Shown piece by piece: positions 36,028 to 45,292 of a stretch of 64,000 nt of DNA. The notes under the pieces were generated by a model that was not told the origin of the DNA, did no database searches, and saw only the letters and a program-made list of their open reading frames with translations. The DNA lies in contig NZ_CP012676.1 in the NCBI RefSeq assembly GCF_001294575.1, forward strand, positions 124,001 to 188,000, in the 5' to 3' direction. The translations under genes were made by a program, and so were the position numbers. Positions within the stretch are counted from its first letter, which is position 1; each line of letters begins with the position of its first letter. Source of the DNA: Pseudomonas versuta (lineage in GTDB: Bacteria; Pseudomonadota; Gammaproteobacteria; Pseudomonadales; Pseudomonadaceae).

Positions 36028-37653
36028 TTACTCGCTGATGCCTACGCCGTAGAAGGACGTCAGGCCAAGGGGGCTGATTTTGAAGTCCTGGACAGTACTG
36101 CGCATCGGTTGGTACACCGTCGAGTGTGCGATAGGTGTCATCGGCACCTGCTCTTTGAGCAGGTGTTGCGCCTGTTTGTACAGCTTGGTGCGTTCAGCCA
36201 CGTCGGTGGTGGCCTTGGCAGTCTTGATCAGCTTGTCGAACTCTGGATTGCACCACTTGGAGAAGTTGTTGCCTTCAATGGCATCACAGCCAAACAGCGT
36301 GCCGAGCCAGTTGTCCGGGTCACCGTTATCACCGCTCCAGCCAATCAGCATTGCTCCGTTTTCCCCGCCTTTGGAGCGCTTGATGTACTCGCCCCATTCG
36401 TAGGTCATGATCTTGGCCTTGATACCGATCTTGCCCCAGTCCGACTGCAGCATTTCAGCCATCAGCTTGGCATTGGGGTTGTAGGGGCGTTGAACCGGCA
36501 TGGCCCAAAGGGTGATCTCGGTGCCTTCCTTGATGCCTGCTTCCTTGAGCAGCTCTTTGGCTTTATCTGGGTTGTAGGGCGCGTCCTTGATCGTGTCGTC
36601 ATAAGACCACTGGGTGGGTGGCATTGCGTTTACCGCCAATTGCCCCGCCCCCTGATACACCGAATCAATGATTTGCTGTTTGTTTACCGCCATGTCCAGT
36701 GCTTGTCGCACCTTGAGCTGGGCCATCGGGTTGGGTTCGTTGCTGCCCTTGATCTTGTCCATGACGTTGTAAGCGATATAGCCGACGTTGAACCCCGGCT
36801 TTTCGGGCATCTGCAGGTCTTTGTCGGCTTTGAGTGCCGCGAGGTCAGCCGGTCGCGGGTAAATAGTGACCTGGCATTCGTTCTTTTTCAGTTTTTGAAT
36901 GCGCACTGACGGGTCAGTGGTGATGGCGAAGATCAGGTTGTCGATTTTGACGTCTTCAGGCTTCCAGTATTCCTTGTTCCCGGTGTAGCGGATGTTGGAG
37001 TCTTTCTGGTAGCTCTTGAATACAAAAGGCCCGGTACCGATCGGCTTTTGATTGATATCGGAAGGCTTGCCTTCCTTGAGCAGCTTGTCGGCGTACTCGG
37101 CAGACTCTATGGATGCAAAGTGCATCGCCATGTTCTGGATAAACGCAGCATCGACCGTGTTCAGGGTGAACTTGACGGTCTTGTCATCGATTTTTTCCAC
37201 CTTGGCGATGTTTTTATCCATGCCCATGTCGGTGAAATAAGGGAATTCGGTCGGGTAGGCCTTACGGAACGGCATGTCCTTGTCGAGCATGCGGTTGAAG
37301 GTGAAGAGCACGTCGTCGGCATTGAAGTCGCGAGTCGGCTTGAAGTAAGGGGTGGTGTGAAACTTGACCCCGTCGCGCAGATGGAAGGTGTAGGTCAGGT
37401 TGTCCGGCGAAATGTCCCAGCTGGTTGCCAGGCCGGGCTCAACGTTGGTACCTCCACGTTCGAACTGGCTCAGCCGGTTGTAGATTGTTTCGGCCGATGC
37501 ATCGAAGTCAGTACCAGTGGTGTACTGGCCAGGGTCAAAACCGGCCGGGCTGCCTTCGGAGCAAAACACCAGATTGGTCGCCGCCTGGGCAAAAGGTGCA
37601 CTGGCCAGCAGGCTGGCGCCCACTAAAAACGGAATGACCGCGTGTTTGAACAT
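36028..37653 (-). CDS. dppA: Dipeptide-binding protein, DppA paralogue 1
   Basis: Periplasmic peptide-binding protein of 541 residues with a signal peptide to about residue 24 (APFAQA/ATN). It is most similar within this window to the gene just downstream (shared LVFCSEGSPAGFDPGQYTT, VQRPYNPNAKLMAEMLQ). It carries a few extra residues (KGSNEPNPMAQ) around residue 310, which is the main visible difference. It is the most upstream gene of the cluster and is probably the main dipeptide receptor. The 295 bases after its stop hold no gene, so the downstream paralogue may have its own promoter. Confidence 0.93.
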   Translation of the reverse strand: MFKHAVIPFLVGASLLASAPFAQAATNLVFCSEGSPAGFDPGQYTTGTDFDASAETIYNRLSQFERGGTNVEPGLATSWDISPDNLTYTFHLRDGVKFHTTPYFKPTRDFNADDVLFTFNRMLDKDMPFRKAYPTEFPYFTDMGMDKNIAKVEKIDDKTVKFTLNTVDAAFIQNMAMHFASIESAEYADKLLKEGKPSDINQKPIGTGPFVFKSYQKDSNIRYTGNKEYWKPEDVKIDNLIFAITTDPSVRIQKLKKNECQVTIYPRPADLAALKADKDLQMPEKPGFNVGYIAYNVMDKIKGSNEPNPMAQLKVRQALDMAVNKQQIIDSVYQGAGQLAVNAMPPTQWSYDDTIKDAPYNPDKAKELLKEAGIKEGTEITLWAMPVQRPYNPNAKLMAEMLQSDWGKIGIKAKIMTYEWGEYIKRSKGGENGAMLIGWSGDNGDPDNWLGTLFGCDAIEGNNFSKWCNPEFDKLIKTAKATTDVAERTKLYKQAQHLLKEQVPMTPIAHSTVYQPMRSTVQDFKISPLGLTSFYGVGISE

Positions 37654-38017
37654 GGTGACCTCATGATTTTTGTCATTTTTGGTTTGAGGGCGGCCTTATG
37701 GGCCGACCCGGCGATACTTATGCACAGCCCATACCCAATGCAATATGCGTTGGCAGCCTAACGGGCAAAACGTGGAACGATCGTACAAGAATGTCGCTAA
37801 TCTATAAGTTATGACGCATTTGATCGTTTGCGTCCCGGTGTTCGACTCAATTAGTTACATGTATGCGACATTCGTCACACCGCTCTGCACTGATATGGGG
37901 CGGGGTGTTACTTATCTAGACTCTTGGGGGCAATAGATGTCAGCTGGTGGCGATTGAGTGTGTAGGCGATGTCCTTATCTTCATTCGAATGTTTCAACGG
38001 GCCATTGCCCCAGACAC
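37654..38017. other. Intergenic region upstream of dppA
   Basis: About 365 bases that should contain the dppA promoter on the minus strand and the end of the SIMPL gene's transcript. No small gene or clear operator is recognised. Confidence 0.55.
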
Positions 38018-38054
38018 AAAAAAGCCCTTGAGGCATGAGCGCTGCAAGGGCTTT
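38018..38054 (-). terminator. Terminator of the SIMPL-domain gene
   Basis: On the minus strand AAAGCCCTTG, a loop of 14 bases, then the matching arm and a T run. It lies 19 bases after the stop at 38073. Confidence 0.85.
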
Positions 38055-38072
38055 GGGTGGGGCGTGGGCGGC

Positions 38073-38789
38073 TTACTGCATCTGAACTTCGATCACACCG
38101 TCGGCGCTCATGCTGACTTCGCTGGTGCCGGCTTCGACGTCGGGTGTCGGCGCCGCATCCATCGCCGGGGCGCCCGCTTTCATCATCATTGCACTGCGCA
38201 TGAAGGGTTGCGGGTAGCCGTTGGTGTTGAGGTTCAGGTTGACGATCTTGTAACCCTTGCCGCCCAGTGCCTCGGTCGCCAGTTGGGCGCGTGCCTTGAA
38301 TGCGTTTACGGCATCTTTGAGCAGTGCATCTTCACTGGATTTACGAGTGGCGTTAGCGACGGTGAACTGCATGTTGCCCATTTTCAGGGTTTGCATCAGG
38401 TCGCCGGTCAGCTTGGAAAGTGCAGCAAAGTCAGTGCTTTCCAGGCGCAGTTCAGCGCGTTCGCGCCAGCCGGTGATCTTCTGGGTCTTATTGTCGTAGA
38501 TGGGGTAGCTGTTACGGTTGCCCTGGCGCAATGTCACATCCTTGACTTGCTTGGCCTGGCCAATGGCGGTGTTCATCGCAGTGGTGATTTCTGCGGCCAG
38601 CTTGGCCGAGTCGGTGTTCTGTGCCTCGGTGTACAGCGTCACGATCATCAGGTCGCGGGGTACTTCCTGGCTGGCCTCGGCGCGTAAGGAGATCTGATTG
38701 TAATGAACTTCTTCAGCCAGAGCCGGCAGGCTGGCTAGTGCGCCGATGCTGAGGGTCAAAAGGGCAGCAGTGGGCTGGAAAGTTGACAT
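38073..38789 (-). CDS. Periplasmic SIMPL-domain (DUF541) protein
   Basis: Protein of 238 residues with a signal peptide to about residue 25 (ASLPALA/EEV). The rest is a single SIMPL/DUF541 domain (YNQISLRAEASQEV, LYTEAQNTDSAKLAAEI, YPIYDNKTQKITGWRERAEL). In E. coli the related YggE has been linked to oxidative stress tolerance; the biochemical role is unknown. It is divergent from roxS, an arrangement I recall from P. aeruginosa (PA4495 beside roxSR). A terminator follows. Confidence 0.9.
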   Translation of the reverse strand: MSTFQPTAALLTLSIGALASLPALAEEVHYNQISLRAEASQEVPRDLMIVTLYTEAQNTDSAKLAAEITTAMNTAIGQAKQVKDVTLRQGNRNSYPIYDNKTQKITGWRERAELRLESTDFAALSKLTGDLMQTLKMGNMQFTVANATRKSSEDALLKDAVNAFKARAQLATEALGGKGYKIVNLNLNTNGYPQPFMRSAMMMKAGAPAMDAAPTPDVEAGTSEVSMSADGVIEVQMQ

Positions 38790-38904
38790 AAAGGCTCCTT
38801 GGATGGGGAACGCAGGCCTGGCGGGTCAGCTGCGTAAGACCCATAAGACTGTAAAGAGTGGCCATCAGTTCGCCCAGTTACATTTTCAATACATCTTCCT
38901 GCCC

Positions 38905-38962
38905 CTGTGGGAGCGAGCTTGATCGCGAGCCTTTGCGTAAAAGAGAAGAGCTGGCTCCTAGG
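38905..38962. repeat. REP pair, partly degenerate
   Basis: TGTGGGAGCGAGCTTGATCGCGAG on the left and AGCTGGCTCCTAGGG on the right, in the 298-base gap between the SIMPL gene and roxS. The left half mixes features of both REP types in the window. Confidence 0.7.
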
Positions 38963-39087
38963 GTGAGTGGTCCGCTAGCCGTATTTCTGAAAAATACACT
39001 GTGGCCCATTGCCGCACTTCTGTCTGTCAGGCCGCCTGCTTGGTTATACTCCCGGCGATCCGCCTGCAGCGCTCACCAGGAGAGCTC

Positions 39088-40350
39088 ATGCTCGCCCCCG
39101 TACAGTTATTGTCAGCAACACGCCAGAACCTCTGGCGTCTTACCCTTATCCGCACTCTGGTCCTGGCCGCTCAGGCAGGTTCAGTCGGTATTGCCTACGC
39201 GTTCGATCTGTTGCCGCTGCCATGGTTTCAGCTGTGTGTCACGCTCGGTTTTTCCATGCTGCTGTGTGCGTTCACGGCTATCCGGCTGCGTACCACTTGG
39301 CCGGTGACAGAGCTGGAATACGCATTGCAGCTGGCGTGCGACCTGTTTATCCACAGCGCATTGCTGTATTTCTCGGGGGGGTCGACCAACCCGTTTGTCT
39401 CGTACTATCTGGTGCCTCTGACGATTGCGGCGGTGACGCTGCCCTGGCGCTTTTCCGTGGTGCTTTCGGGCATTGCGCTGACGCTGTATACCCTGTTGAT
39501 GATGCAGTCCTATCCGCTGGATGCGGGGGCCTTCTTCCGTGAAAAGCTGCAGATTTACGGCATGTGGCTGAGCTTTGCGTTGTCGGCGGCAGTGATTACT
39601 TTTTTTGCCACGAAAATGGCCCATGAGCTGCGTCGTCAGGAAGAACTGCGGGCCCTGCGCCGCGAAGAAGGCCTGCGCGACCAGCAATTGCTTGCAGTTG
39701 CCACCCAGGCGGCCGGTGCGGCCCATGAGCTGGGTACGCCTTTGTCGACCATGAGTGTGTTGCTTAAAGAGATGCGCCGCGACCACCTGGACCCCGAGTT
39801 GCAGGACGACCTGAGTGTGCTGCAGGACCAGGTCAAACTGTGTAAAGAGACTTTGCAGCAGTTGGTCCGGGCCGCCGAGGCCAATCGTCGTCTGGCCATT
39901 GAAGAGCAGGAGGTAACCGACTGGCTGAACGAGGCGTTGAACCGCTGGCACTTGATGCGCCCTGAGGCGACCTATCGTTTTCAATGCCTCGGGCACGCTC
40001 CGGTCCCGCGTCTGGCACCGCCTCCCGATCTGACCCAGGCCCTGCTCAATCTGTTGAACAATGCAGCGGATGCCTGCCCCGAAGGGCTTGAGGTTTGCCT
40101 GGACTGGGACGCCGTGGATTTGACTATCAGTATTCGCGATCACGGGCCGGGTGTACCGTTGGCCATCGCCGAGCAAATCGGCAAACCTTTTTTTACCACC
40201 AAGGGCAAAGGCTTCGGCCTGGGCCTATTCTTGAGCAAAGCCAGCGTTACACGCGCCGGCGGCTCGGTAAAACTCTACAGTCATGAGGATGGCGGCACGC
40301 TCACCGAGCTGCGCCTGCCGCGTGTCGCCCGAGGAAACGAAAATGAGTGA
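39088..40350 (+). CDS. roxS: Redox sensor histidine kinase RoxS (RegB/PrrB type)
   Basis: Membrane histidine kinase of 420 residues. About six hydrophobic segments lie in the first 185 residues and include FSGGSTNPFVSYYL (from residue 97), the GGxxNPF quinone-binding motif of RegB. The H-box is AAGAAHELGTPLSTM with phospho-His213, and the ATPase domain ends with a G-rich segment GKGFGLGLFLSKASV. RegB-type kinases sense the quinone pool; RoxSR in Pseudomonas controls terminal oxidases such as cioAB. I chose ATG 39088, which has AGGAGAG upstream. The end overlaps roxR by eight bases. Confidence 0.92.
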   Translation: MLAPVQLLSATRQNLWRLTLIRTLVLAAQAGSVGIAYAFDLLPLPWFQLCVTLGFSMLLCAFTAIRLRTTWPVTELEYALQLACDLFIHSALLYFSGGSTNPFVSYYLVPLTIAAVTLPWRFSVVLSGIALTLYTLLMMQSYPLDAGAFFREKLQIYGMWLSFALSAAVITFFATKMAHELRRQEELRALRREEGLRDQQLLAVATQAAGAAHELGTPLSTMSVLLKEMRRDHLDPELQDDLSVLQDQVKLCKETLQQLVRAAEANRRLAIEEQEVTDWLNEALNRWHLMRPEATYRFQCLGHAPVPRLAPPPDLTQALLNLLNNAADACPEGLEVCLDWDAVDLTISIRDHGPGVPLAIAEQIGKPFFTTKGKGFGLGLFLSKASVTRAGGSVKLYSHEDGGTLTELRLPRVARGNENE

Positions 40351-40903
40351 AGAAATTCAGGTCGAAGGCGAAGAACTGCCGCATTTGTTGCTGGTGGATG
40401 ACGACGCTACGTTTACCCGCGTCATGGCACGGGCCATGGCCCGCCGCGGCTTTCGCGTCAGCACTGCAGGCTCCGCGGAAGAAGGACTGATCCTGGCGCA
40501 GCAGGACCTGCCTGATTATGCGGCGCTGGATCTGAAAATGGAGGGTGACTCCGGGCTGGTATTGCTGCCCAAGCTGCTTGAACTCGATCCGGAAATGCGG
40601 GTGGTGATCCTCACCGGTTACTCCAGCATCGCTACCGCGGTCGAAGCGATCAAGCGCGGTGCCTGCAATTATCTGTGCAAGCCGGCCGATGCTGACGACG
40701 TGCTGGCGGCCTTGCTCTCCCAGCATGCCGACCTCGAAACCCTGGTTCCGGACAATCCGATGTCGGTTGACCGTTTGCAGTGGGAACACATCCAGCGCGT
40801 ACTGGGCGAGCATGAAGGCAACATCTCCGCTACGGCCCGTGCCCTGGGCATGCACCGACGCACGTTGCAGCGCAAATTGCAGAAGCGTCCGGTGCGACGC
40901 TGA
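40343..40903 (+). CDS. roxR: Redox response regulator RoxR (RegA/PrrA type)
   Basis: Response regulator of 186 residues. The receiver domain has acidic residues in LLVDDDATF (about 17-25), phospho-acceptor Asp63 in AALDLKMEGD and a Thr/Lys pair (VILTGYSS, LCKPADAD). The C-terminal 45 residues form a Fis-type helix-turn-helix (HEGNISATARALGMHRRTLQ), highly conserved in RegA proteins. It is the DNA-binding partner of RoxS. It starts at ATG 40343 with GAGGAAAC upstream, overlapping roxS. A long hairpin follows the stop. Confidence 0.93.
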   Translation: MSEEIQVEGEELPHLLLVDDDATFTRVMARAMARRGFRVSTAGSAEEGLILAQQDLPDYAALDLKMEGDSGLVLLPKLLELDPEMRVVILTGYSSIATAVEAIKRGACNYLCKPADADDVLAALLSQHADLETLVPDNPMSVDRLQWEHIQRVLGEHEGNISATARALGMHRRTLQRKLQKRPVRR

Positions 40904-40909
40904 ACAGGA

Positions 40910-40952
40910 GCTGTAGCCATTGCGTTGCGGCTTGCAACGAAACGGCTACAGC
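40910..40952. other. Long two-part hairpin after roxR
   Basis: GCTGTAGCC pairs with GGCTACAGC (40910-40918 and 40944-40952), and inside it CGTTGC pairs with GCAACG. There is no T run. It may be a transcript-stabilising element or an uncommon repeat, since TGTAG/CTACA ends recall REP sequences. Confidence 0.6.
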
Positions 40953-41043
40953 CCCTAACCTGTATCAAGACGTGTCAAAACGTTACAGGCCGGTTGTCCT
41001 GACCGGTCTGCAGAGTGCTCTTTACTCCAACCGAGGCTGAACG

Positions 41044-42759
41044 ATGAATCAGAACGCTGAGGCTTCTGTAGTGAATGATGCTGTGCGTGGAGATTTCATA
41101 CCTCGGGTCTGGGGCCTTATAACACCCTACTGGCGCAGTGAAGAGCGGGCCAAAGCCTGGCTGTTGCTGATCGCGGTGATTGCCTTGTCGCTGGTCAGCG
41201 TGGGCATTTCAGTGTGGATCAACCACTGGTACAAGGACTTCTATAACGCGCTGGAAAAAAAGGACGGCGCAGCGTTCTGGAGCCTGATCGGCTACTTCGG
41301 AATCATTGCCGCGGTGGGGATTGTCGGCGCGGTATACCGGCTGTATCTGACCCAGATGCTGACCATTCGCTGGCGCCGCTGGCTGACCGAGCAGCATTTT
41401 GCGCGCTGGCTGGCGCACAAAAATTATTACCAGCTGGAGCAGGGCGGTTACACCGACAACCCTGACCAACGAATCAGTGAAGACCTCAACTCGTTCACCG
41501 ACAGCACTCTGACCTTGGGGTTGGGTCTGATCCGTACAGTGGTCAGCCTGGTTTCGTTCTCGATTATTTTGTGGGGCGTTTCCGGCAGCATCGAAGTGTT
41601 CGGCATCACTATTCCCGGCTACATGTTCTGGTGTGCACTGCTGTATGCCGCCGTCGGCAGCTGGTTGGCGCACTTGATCGGTCGACGCCTGATTGGCCTG
41701 AACAACCAACAACAACGCTTCGAGGCTGACCTGCGTTTCTCGATGGTTCGGGTACGTGAAAACGCCGAGAGTATTGCCCTGTATAACGGCGAATCCAGCG
41801 AGCATGAGCGCCTGAGCACCCGTTTCAATAAAGTCTGGCAGAATTTCTGGACCCAGATGAAGGTGCAAAAACGCCTGACGTTCTTCACCGCGGGCTACTC
41901 GCAAATCGCCATTATCTTTCCATTTATCGTTGCGGCACCGCGCTACTTCGCCGGGAAAATCGAGCTGGGTGAGCTGATGCAAATCAACTCGGCCTTCGGC
42001 AACGTGCAAGAGAATTTCAGCTGGTTTATCGACGCCTATGTGACCCTGGCGGCATGGCGCGCCACCTGTGACCGTCTGCTGAGTTTCCGGCAGGCCATGA
42101 CCGACAATGAGCAGCGTCCGCCTGCAATTGATCTACAGGCCCAGGGGCAAGCCTTGAAGATTGACGACCTGAGCCTGGACCTGGCCGATGGCCGCCATTT
42201 GCTGCATGACGCCAGCCTGCAAGTGGCCCCGGGTGAGCGATTGATGCTCAGCGGTCGTTCCGGCAGCGGTAAAAGTACCTTGCTGCGTGCAATGGGCGGG
42301 CTTTGGCCGCAAGGCAGCGGGGTGATCCGCCTGCCGCAGGAGCGTGCGCTGTTTTTGCCGCAGAAACCTTACTTGCCGATAGGTACTTTGCGTGACGCGC
42401 TGAGTTATCCACAGACCGGCGATACCTATCCGGCCGAGCGTTATGAACAAGTGCTGCGTACCTGCCGCCTGGAGCATCTGATCCCCAAACTGGACGAGGT
42501 CAATCACTGGCAGCGTCTGCTGTCCGGGGGCGAGCAACAGCGGCTGGCCTTTGCCCGGGTGCTGCTGTATCGCCCGCAATGGCTCTATATGGATGAGTCG
42601 ACCTCGGCGATGGATGAGGAGGATGAAGCCATGCTGTATCAAGCCCTGATCGATCAATTGCCGGGCCTGAGCATTGTCAGCGTGGGGCATCGCAGCAGCC
42701 TGGCGCGGTTCCATCCACGGCATGTGCGGATTCAGGAAGGGCAGCTGATAGCCCGCTAG
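41044..42759 (+). CDS. SbmA/BacA-like ABC exporter with fused ATPase
   Basis: Half-transporter of 571 residues with a membrane domain of about six helices (residues 35-340) followed by an ATP-binding domain. The membrane part resembles SbmA/BacA (ISVWINHWYKDFYNALEKKD, QGGYTDNPDQRISEDL). Walker A is GRSGSGKSTLLRAM and the ABC signature LSGGEQQRLAFARVL. Relatives in E. coli (YddA) and other bacteria are thought to handle peptides, vitamin B12 or very long-chain acyl substrates; the substrate here is unknown. It is monocistronic or weakly linked to the small gene 79 bases downstream. Confidence 0.9.
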   Translation: MNQNAEASVVNDAVRGDFIPRVWGLITPYWRSEERAKAWLLLIAVIALSLVSVGISVWINHWYKDFYNALEKKDGAAFWSLIGYFGIIAAVGIVGAVYRLYLTQMLTIRWRRWLTEQHFARWLAHKNYYQLEQGGYTDNPDQRISEDLNSFTDSTLTLGLGLIRTVVSLVSFSIILWGVSGSIEVFGITIPGYMFWCALLYAAVGSWLAHLIGRRLIGLNNQQQRFEADLRFSMVRVRENAESIALYNGESSEHERLSTRFNKVWQNFWTQMKVQKRLTFFTAGYSQIAIIFPFIVAAPRYFAGKIELGELMQINSAFGNVQENFSWFIDAYVTLAAWRATCDRLLSFRQAMTDNEQRPPAIDLQAQGQALKIDDLSLDLADGRHLLHDASLQVAPGERLMLSGRSGSGKSTLLRAMGGLWPQGSGVIRLPQERALFLPQKPYLPIGTLRDALSYPQTGDTYPAERYEQVLRTCRLEHLIPKLDEVNHWQRLLSGGEQQRLAFARVLLYRPQWLYMDESTSAMDEEDEAMLYQALIDQLPGLSIVSVGHRSSLARFHPRHVRIQEGQLIAR

Positions 42760-42838
42760 AGGGTCGGCCGGGAGGCGCTGAGCGTCTCCCGCTGCGCCAG
42801 CATGCTAAAGTGCGGCTCCCCGCGTTCTGGAGCCCGAC

Positions 42839-43333
42839 ATGAGTCTTTTTCTTCGCTGTGCCGCGCTGAGCCTGATGCTGGCCAGCTTGCCCGTGGTTGC
42901 GGCACCCGCCGTTACTCCCCCTTTGCATGCCCAGTTTCTGCCAGCCGATGACCTTCAGCTTCGTGCCGAACAGCCCGAGCAACAGCAGTTGATGATGGTG
43001 ACCTCGTATTCCGTGGTGGTGGGCAGTCAGCGCCAGTCCAATCAGCAGCCGATCCCGGTGACTTCGCCTTTATTGGTGCGCTTGAAAGGCAAGCCGATGA
43101 GCCAGGGGGCCACCGTGCGCCAGGTCCTGATTTCGTTTGATGGTGAAAGCAAAAGCCTGAAAAAGCCCACGTTTGACAGTAAATCCCGGACTCTGACCCT
43201 TACTTATCCGCTGTCCCAATACCGGGTGGTAATGGATTTGCTGCGTAACGACACGGTCTACTGCCAGTTTTTGACGTACGCCAATGGCCATGTTTGGGCC
43301 GACTTGCACACCGGCAGCGTGCGCGCGCGTTGA
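42839..43333 (+). CDS. Small periplasmic protein of unknown function
   Basis: Protein of 164 residues with a signal peptide (residues 1-22, ending SLPVVAAPA) and a mature domain with beta-strand patterns (MMVTSYSVVVGSQRQ, YRVVMDLLRNDTVYCQF). One cysteine is present near the C-terminus. I do not recognise a named domain. It lies on the same strand between the ABC exporter and the PA4642-family gene; spacing (79 and 51 bases) allows co-transcription. Confidence 0.8.
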   Translation: MSLFLRCAALSLMLASLPVVAAPAVTPPLHAQFLPADDLQLRAEQPEQQQLMMVTSYSVVVGSQRQSNQQPIPVTSPLLVRLKGKPMSQGATVRQVLISFDGESKSLKKPTFDSKSRTLTLTYPLSQYRVVMDLLRNDTVYCQFLTYANGHVWADLHTGSVRAR

Positions 43334-43384
43334 GCCTTGGGTAAACTGCGGGCCCCGTGAAGTATCAGCAGGCTGGAGTCGGAC

Positions 43385-43672
43385 ATGCGTAAAGATAAGA
43401 AACAGTTGATTGGTGATGAGATCGGCGATGAGCAGATCAAATTGTTCCTGGACTTCGAGCCCGTGGATGCCACTTCGCCCTCGCTGCACAAACTGATCAA
43501 AGCCTATCGCGGTCTGCGCATCGACGATTTCGAGCGTTTCCTGACCTTCTTCAAGGAAGCCGGATACGACCTGGATGGCAAGGATGAGCACGGTCAGACG
43601 TTTGTAGACATCATCAAGGATCAGCGCCACGCCGCCGATTACATTGAGCTTATCGACAACGCACGCGGTTAA
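43385..43672 (+). CDS. PA4642-family protein
   Basis: Small cytoplasmic protein of 95 residues, highly charged, with IGDEQIKLFLDFEPVD near the start and an ankyrin-like stretch (KEAGYDLDGKDEHGQTFVDI) near the middle. It matches the small conserved Pseudomonas protein I know as the PA4642 family, which lies next to malate:quinone oxidoreductase in P. aeruginosa. Function unknown. It ends at a strong bidirectional terminator shared with the convergent mqo. Confidence 0.85.
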   Translation: MRKDKKQLIGDEIGDEQIKLFLDFEPVDATSPSLHKLIKAYRGLRIDDFERFLTFFKEAGYDLDGKDEHGQTFVDIIKDQRHAADYIELIDNARG

Positions 43673-43731
43673 TGTAGTCGCTGGCGAGGTACGAGGCTGC
43701 GACTACAAGTGCCAAGCATTGTTGAAGCCAC

Positions 43732-43771
43732 AAAAAAGCCCGTCCCCCCAAAAGGGGGACGGGCTTTTTTT
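43732..43771. terminator. Bidirectional terminator between the PA4642-family gene and mqo
   Basis: AAAAAAGCCCGTCCCCC, a short loop, then GGGGGACGGGC and seven T. A perfect 11-base stem with A and T runs on both sides. Confidence 0.93.
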
Positions 43772-43783
43772 CAGGCGCAGACG

Positions 43784-45292
43784 TTACGCGATGCTGGTGC
43801 CAGCCGTGTTCGGCTCAATCAGTTCCAGCAACTCGGAGTTGCGGGTACTGATTTCGCGGTACAGCTGAGCGTCGGTTTCGAGGACGCTTTCCCGTGCCGG
43901 GAATATTTCCTTGAGCTTGGTCGCCCATTCGCCAGTGGCCTTTTGTGCGAAGCAGCGTTCGATCAGGTCGAGCATGATCGATACGGTTACCGAAGCACCC
44001 GGAGACGCGCCCAGCAGAGCGGCCAGCGAGCCATCCCGGGCTGCAACCAGCTCGGTGCCGAACTGCAGCACGCCGCCCTTTTTCGGGTCTTTCTTGATGA
44101 TCTGAACCCGTTGCCCGGCAACCTCAAGACGCCAGTCTTCGGCCTTGGCCTGCGGGTAGAAACGGCGCAGTGACTCCAGGCGTTGTTCCATCGACTGGCG
44201 CACTTCGCTGACCAGGTATTTGGTCAGGTCCATGTTGTCGCGTGCGACAGCGAGCATTGGCCCGATGTTGCCCAGACGAATCGACATCGGCAGGTCAAGG
44301 AATGAGCCGTGCTTGAGGAACTTGGTGGTGAAGCCGGCATAAGGTCCGAACAGCAACGACTTTTTGCCATCGACAACGCGGGTGTCCAGGTGCGGCACTG
44401 ACATCGGTGGCGAGCCCACTGCAGCCTGGCTGTAAACCTTGGCCTGGTGCAGCTTGACCACTTGCGGGTTATCGCAACGCAACCACTGCCCGCTTACCGG
44501 GAAACCGCCGTAGCCTTTGCTCTCTTCGATGCCGGAAGCCTGCAGCAACGGCAATGCCGCGCCACCGGCGCCCAGGAACACGAATTTTGCATCGATGTGG
44601 CGGGTGTTACCGCTGTTGATGTCCTTGATGCTCACCGTCCAGCCAGTGCCATTGCGCTTGAGGCCGGTTACTTTTTTGCTGTACTTGATCTGCGTGCCCG
44701 GTGCGCTGCCCAAATGTTTGAGCAGTTGCTGGGTCAGGGCACCAAAGTTGACATCGGTACCGTGCATCACGCGGGTCGCCGAAATGGCCTGGTCCGCAGG
44801 GCGGCCCGGCATCATCAATGGCATCCACTCGGCCATTTTGGCTTTGTCTTCGGTGTATTCCATGTCTGAAAACGCATGGTGCTTGCTCAGCACTTCAAAA
44901 CGTTTTTTCAGGAAGGATACGCCTTTTTCGCCTTCGACATAGCTCAGGTGAGGCACCGGGCTAATAAAGGATTTGCATGAGCCGAAGGTCCCTTTTTGCG
45001 CCAGATAGGCCCAAAACTGCTTCGATACCTCGAACTGGGCATTGATGTGCACAGCCTTTTTGATATCGATCGAACCATCTGCCGCCTGGGGCGTGTAGTT
45101 CAATTCACAAAGGCCAGCGTGACCGGTGCCTGCGTTGTTCCACGGGTTGGAACTTTCCGCGGCACCCGAGTCCATCTGCTCAACAACTTCCAGCTTCAGG
45201 CCGGGGTCGAGCTCTTTGAGCAGTACGGCGAGGGTGGCACTCATGATGCCCGCTCCAACCAGTACTACGTCGACTGCTTCGTTATGCGCCAT
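43784..45292 (-). CDS. mqo: Malate:quinone oxidoreductase
   Basis: FAD enzyme of 502 residues on the inner face of the membrane that oxidises malate to oxaloacetate and passes electrons to quinone; many Pseudomonas use it in place of or besides NAD-linked malate dehydrogenase. The FAD-binding motif is [19 protein letters not shown] at 10-28, and later segments [15 protein letters not shown] and [12 protein letters not shown] are typical. ATG 45292 is chosen, with GGAGA upstream. A longer frame would start 29 residues earlier without a good ribosome site. The shared terminator follows. Confidence 0.96.
   Translation of the reverse strand: MAHNEAVDVVLVGAGIMSATLAVLLKELDPGLKLEVVEQMDSGAAESSNPWNNAGTGHAGLCELNYTPQAADGSIDIKKAVHINAQFEVSKQFWAYLAQKGTFGSCKSFISPVPHLSYVEGEKGVSFLKKRFEVLSKHHAFSDMEYTEDKAKMAEWMPLMMPGRPADQAISATRVMHGTDVNFGALTQQLLKHLGSAPGTQIKYSKKVTGLKRNGTGWTVSIKDINSGNTRHIDAKFVFLGAGGAALPLLQASGIEESKGYGGFPVSGQWLRCDNPQVVKLHQAKVYSQAAVGSPPMSVPHLDTRVVDGKKSLLFGPYAGFTTKFLKHGSFLDLPMSIRLGNIGPMLAVARDNMDLTKYLVSEVRQSMEQRLESLRRFYPQAKAEDWRLEVAGQRVQIIKKDPKKGGVLQFGTELVAARDGSLAALLGASPGASVTVSIMLDLIERCFAQKATGEWATKLKEIFPARESVLETDAQLYREISTRNSELLELIEPNTAGTSIA

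Noticed and set aside
40910..40952. Hairpin after roxR as a rho-independent terminator
   Set aside because: There is no T run on either side, so it was listed as an unassigned hairpin.
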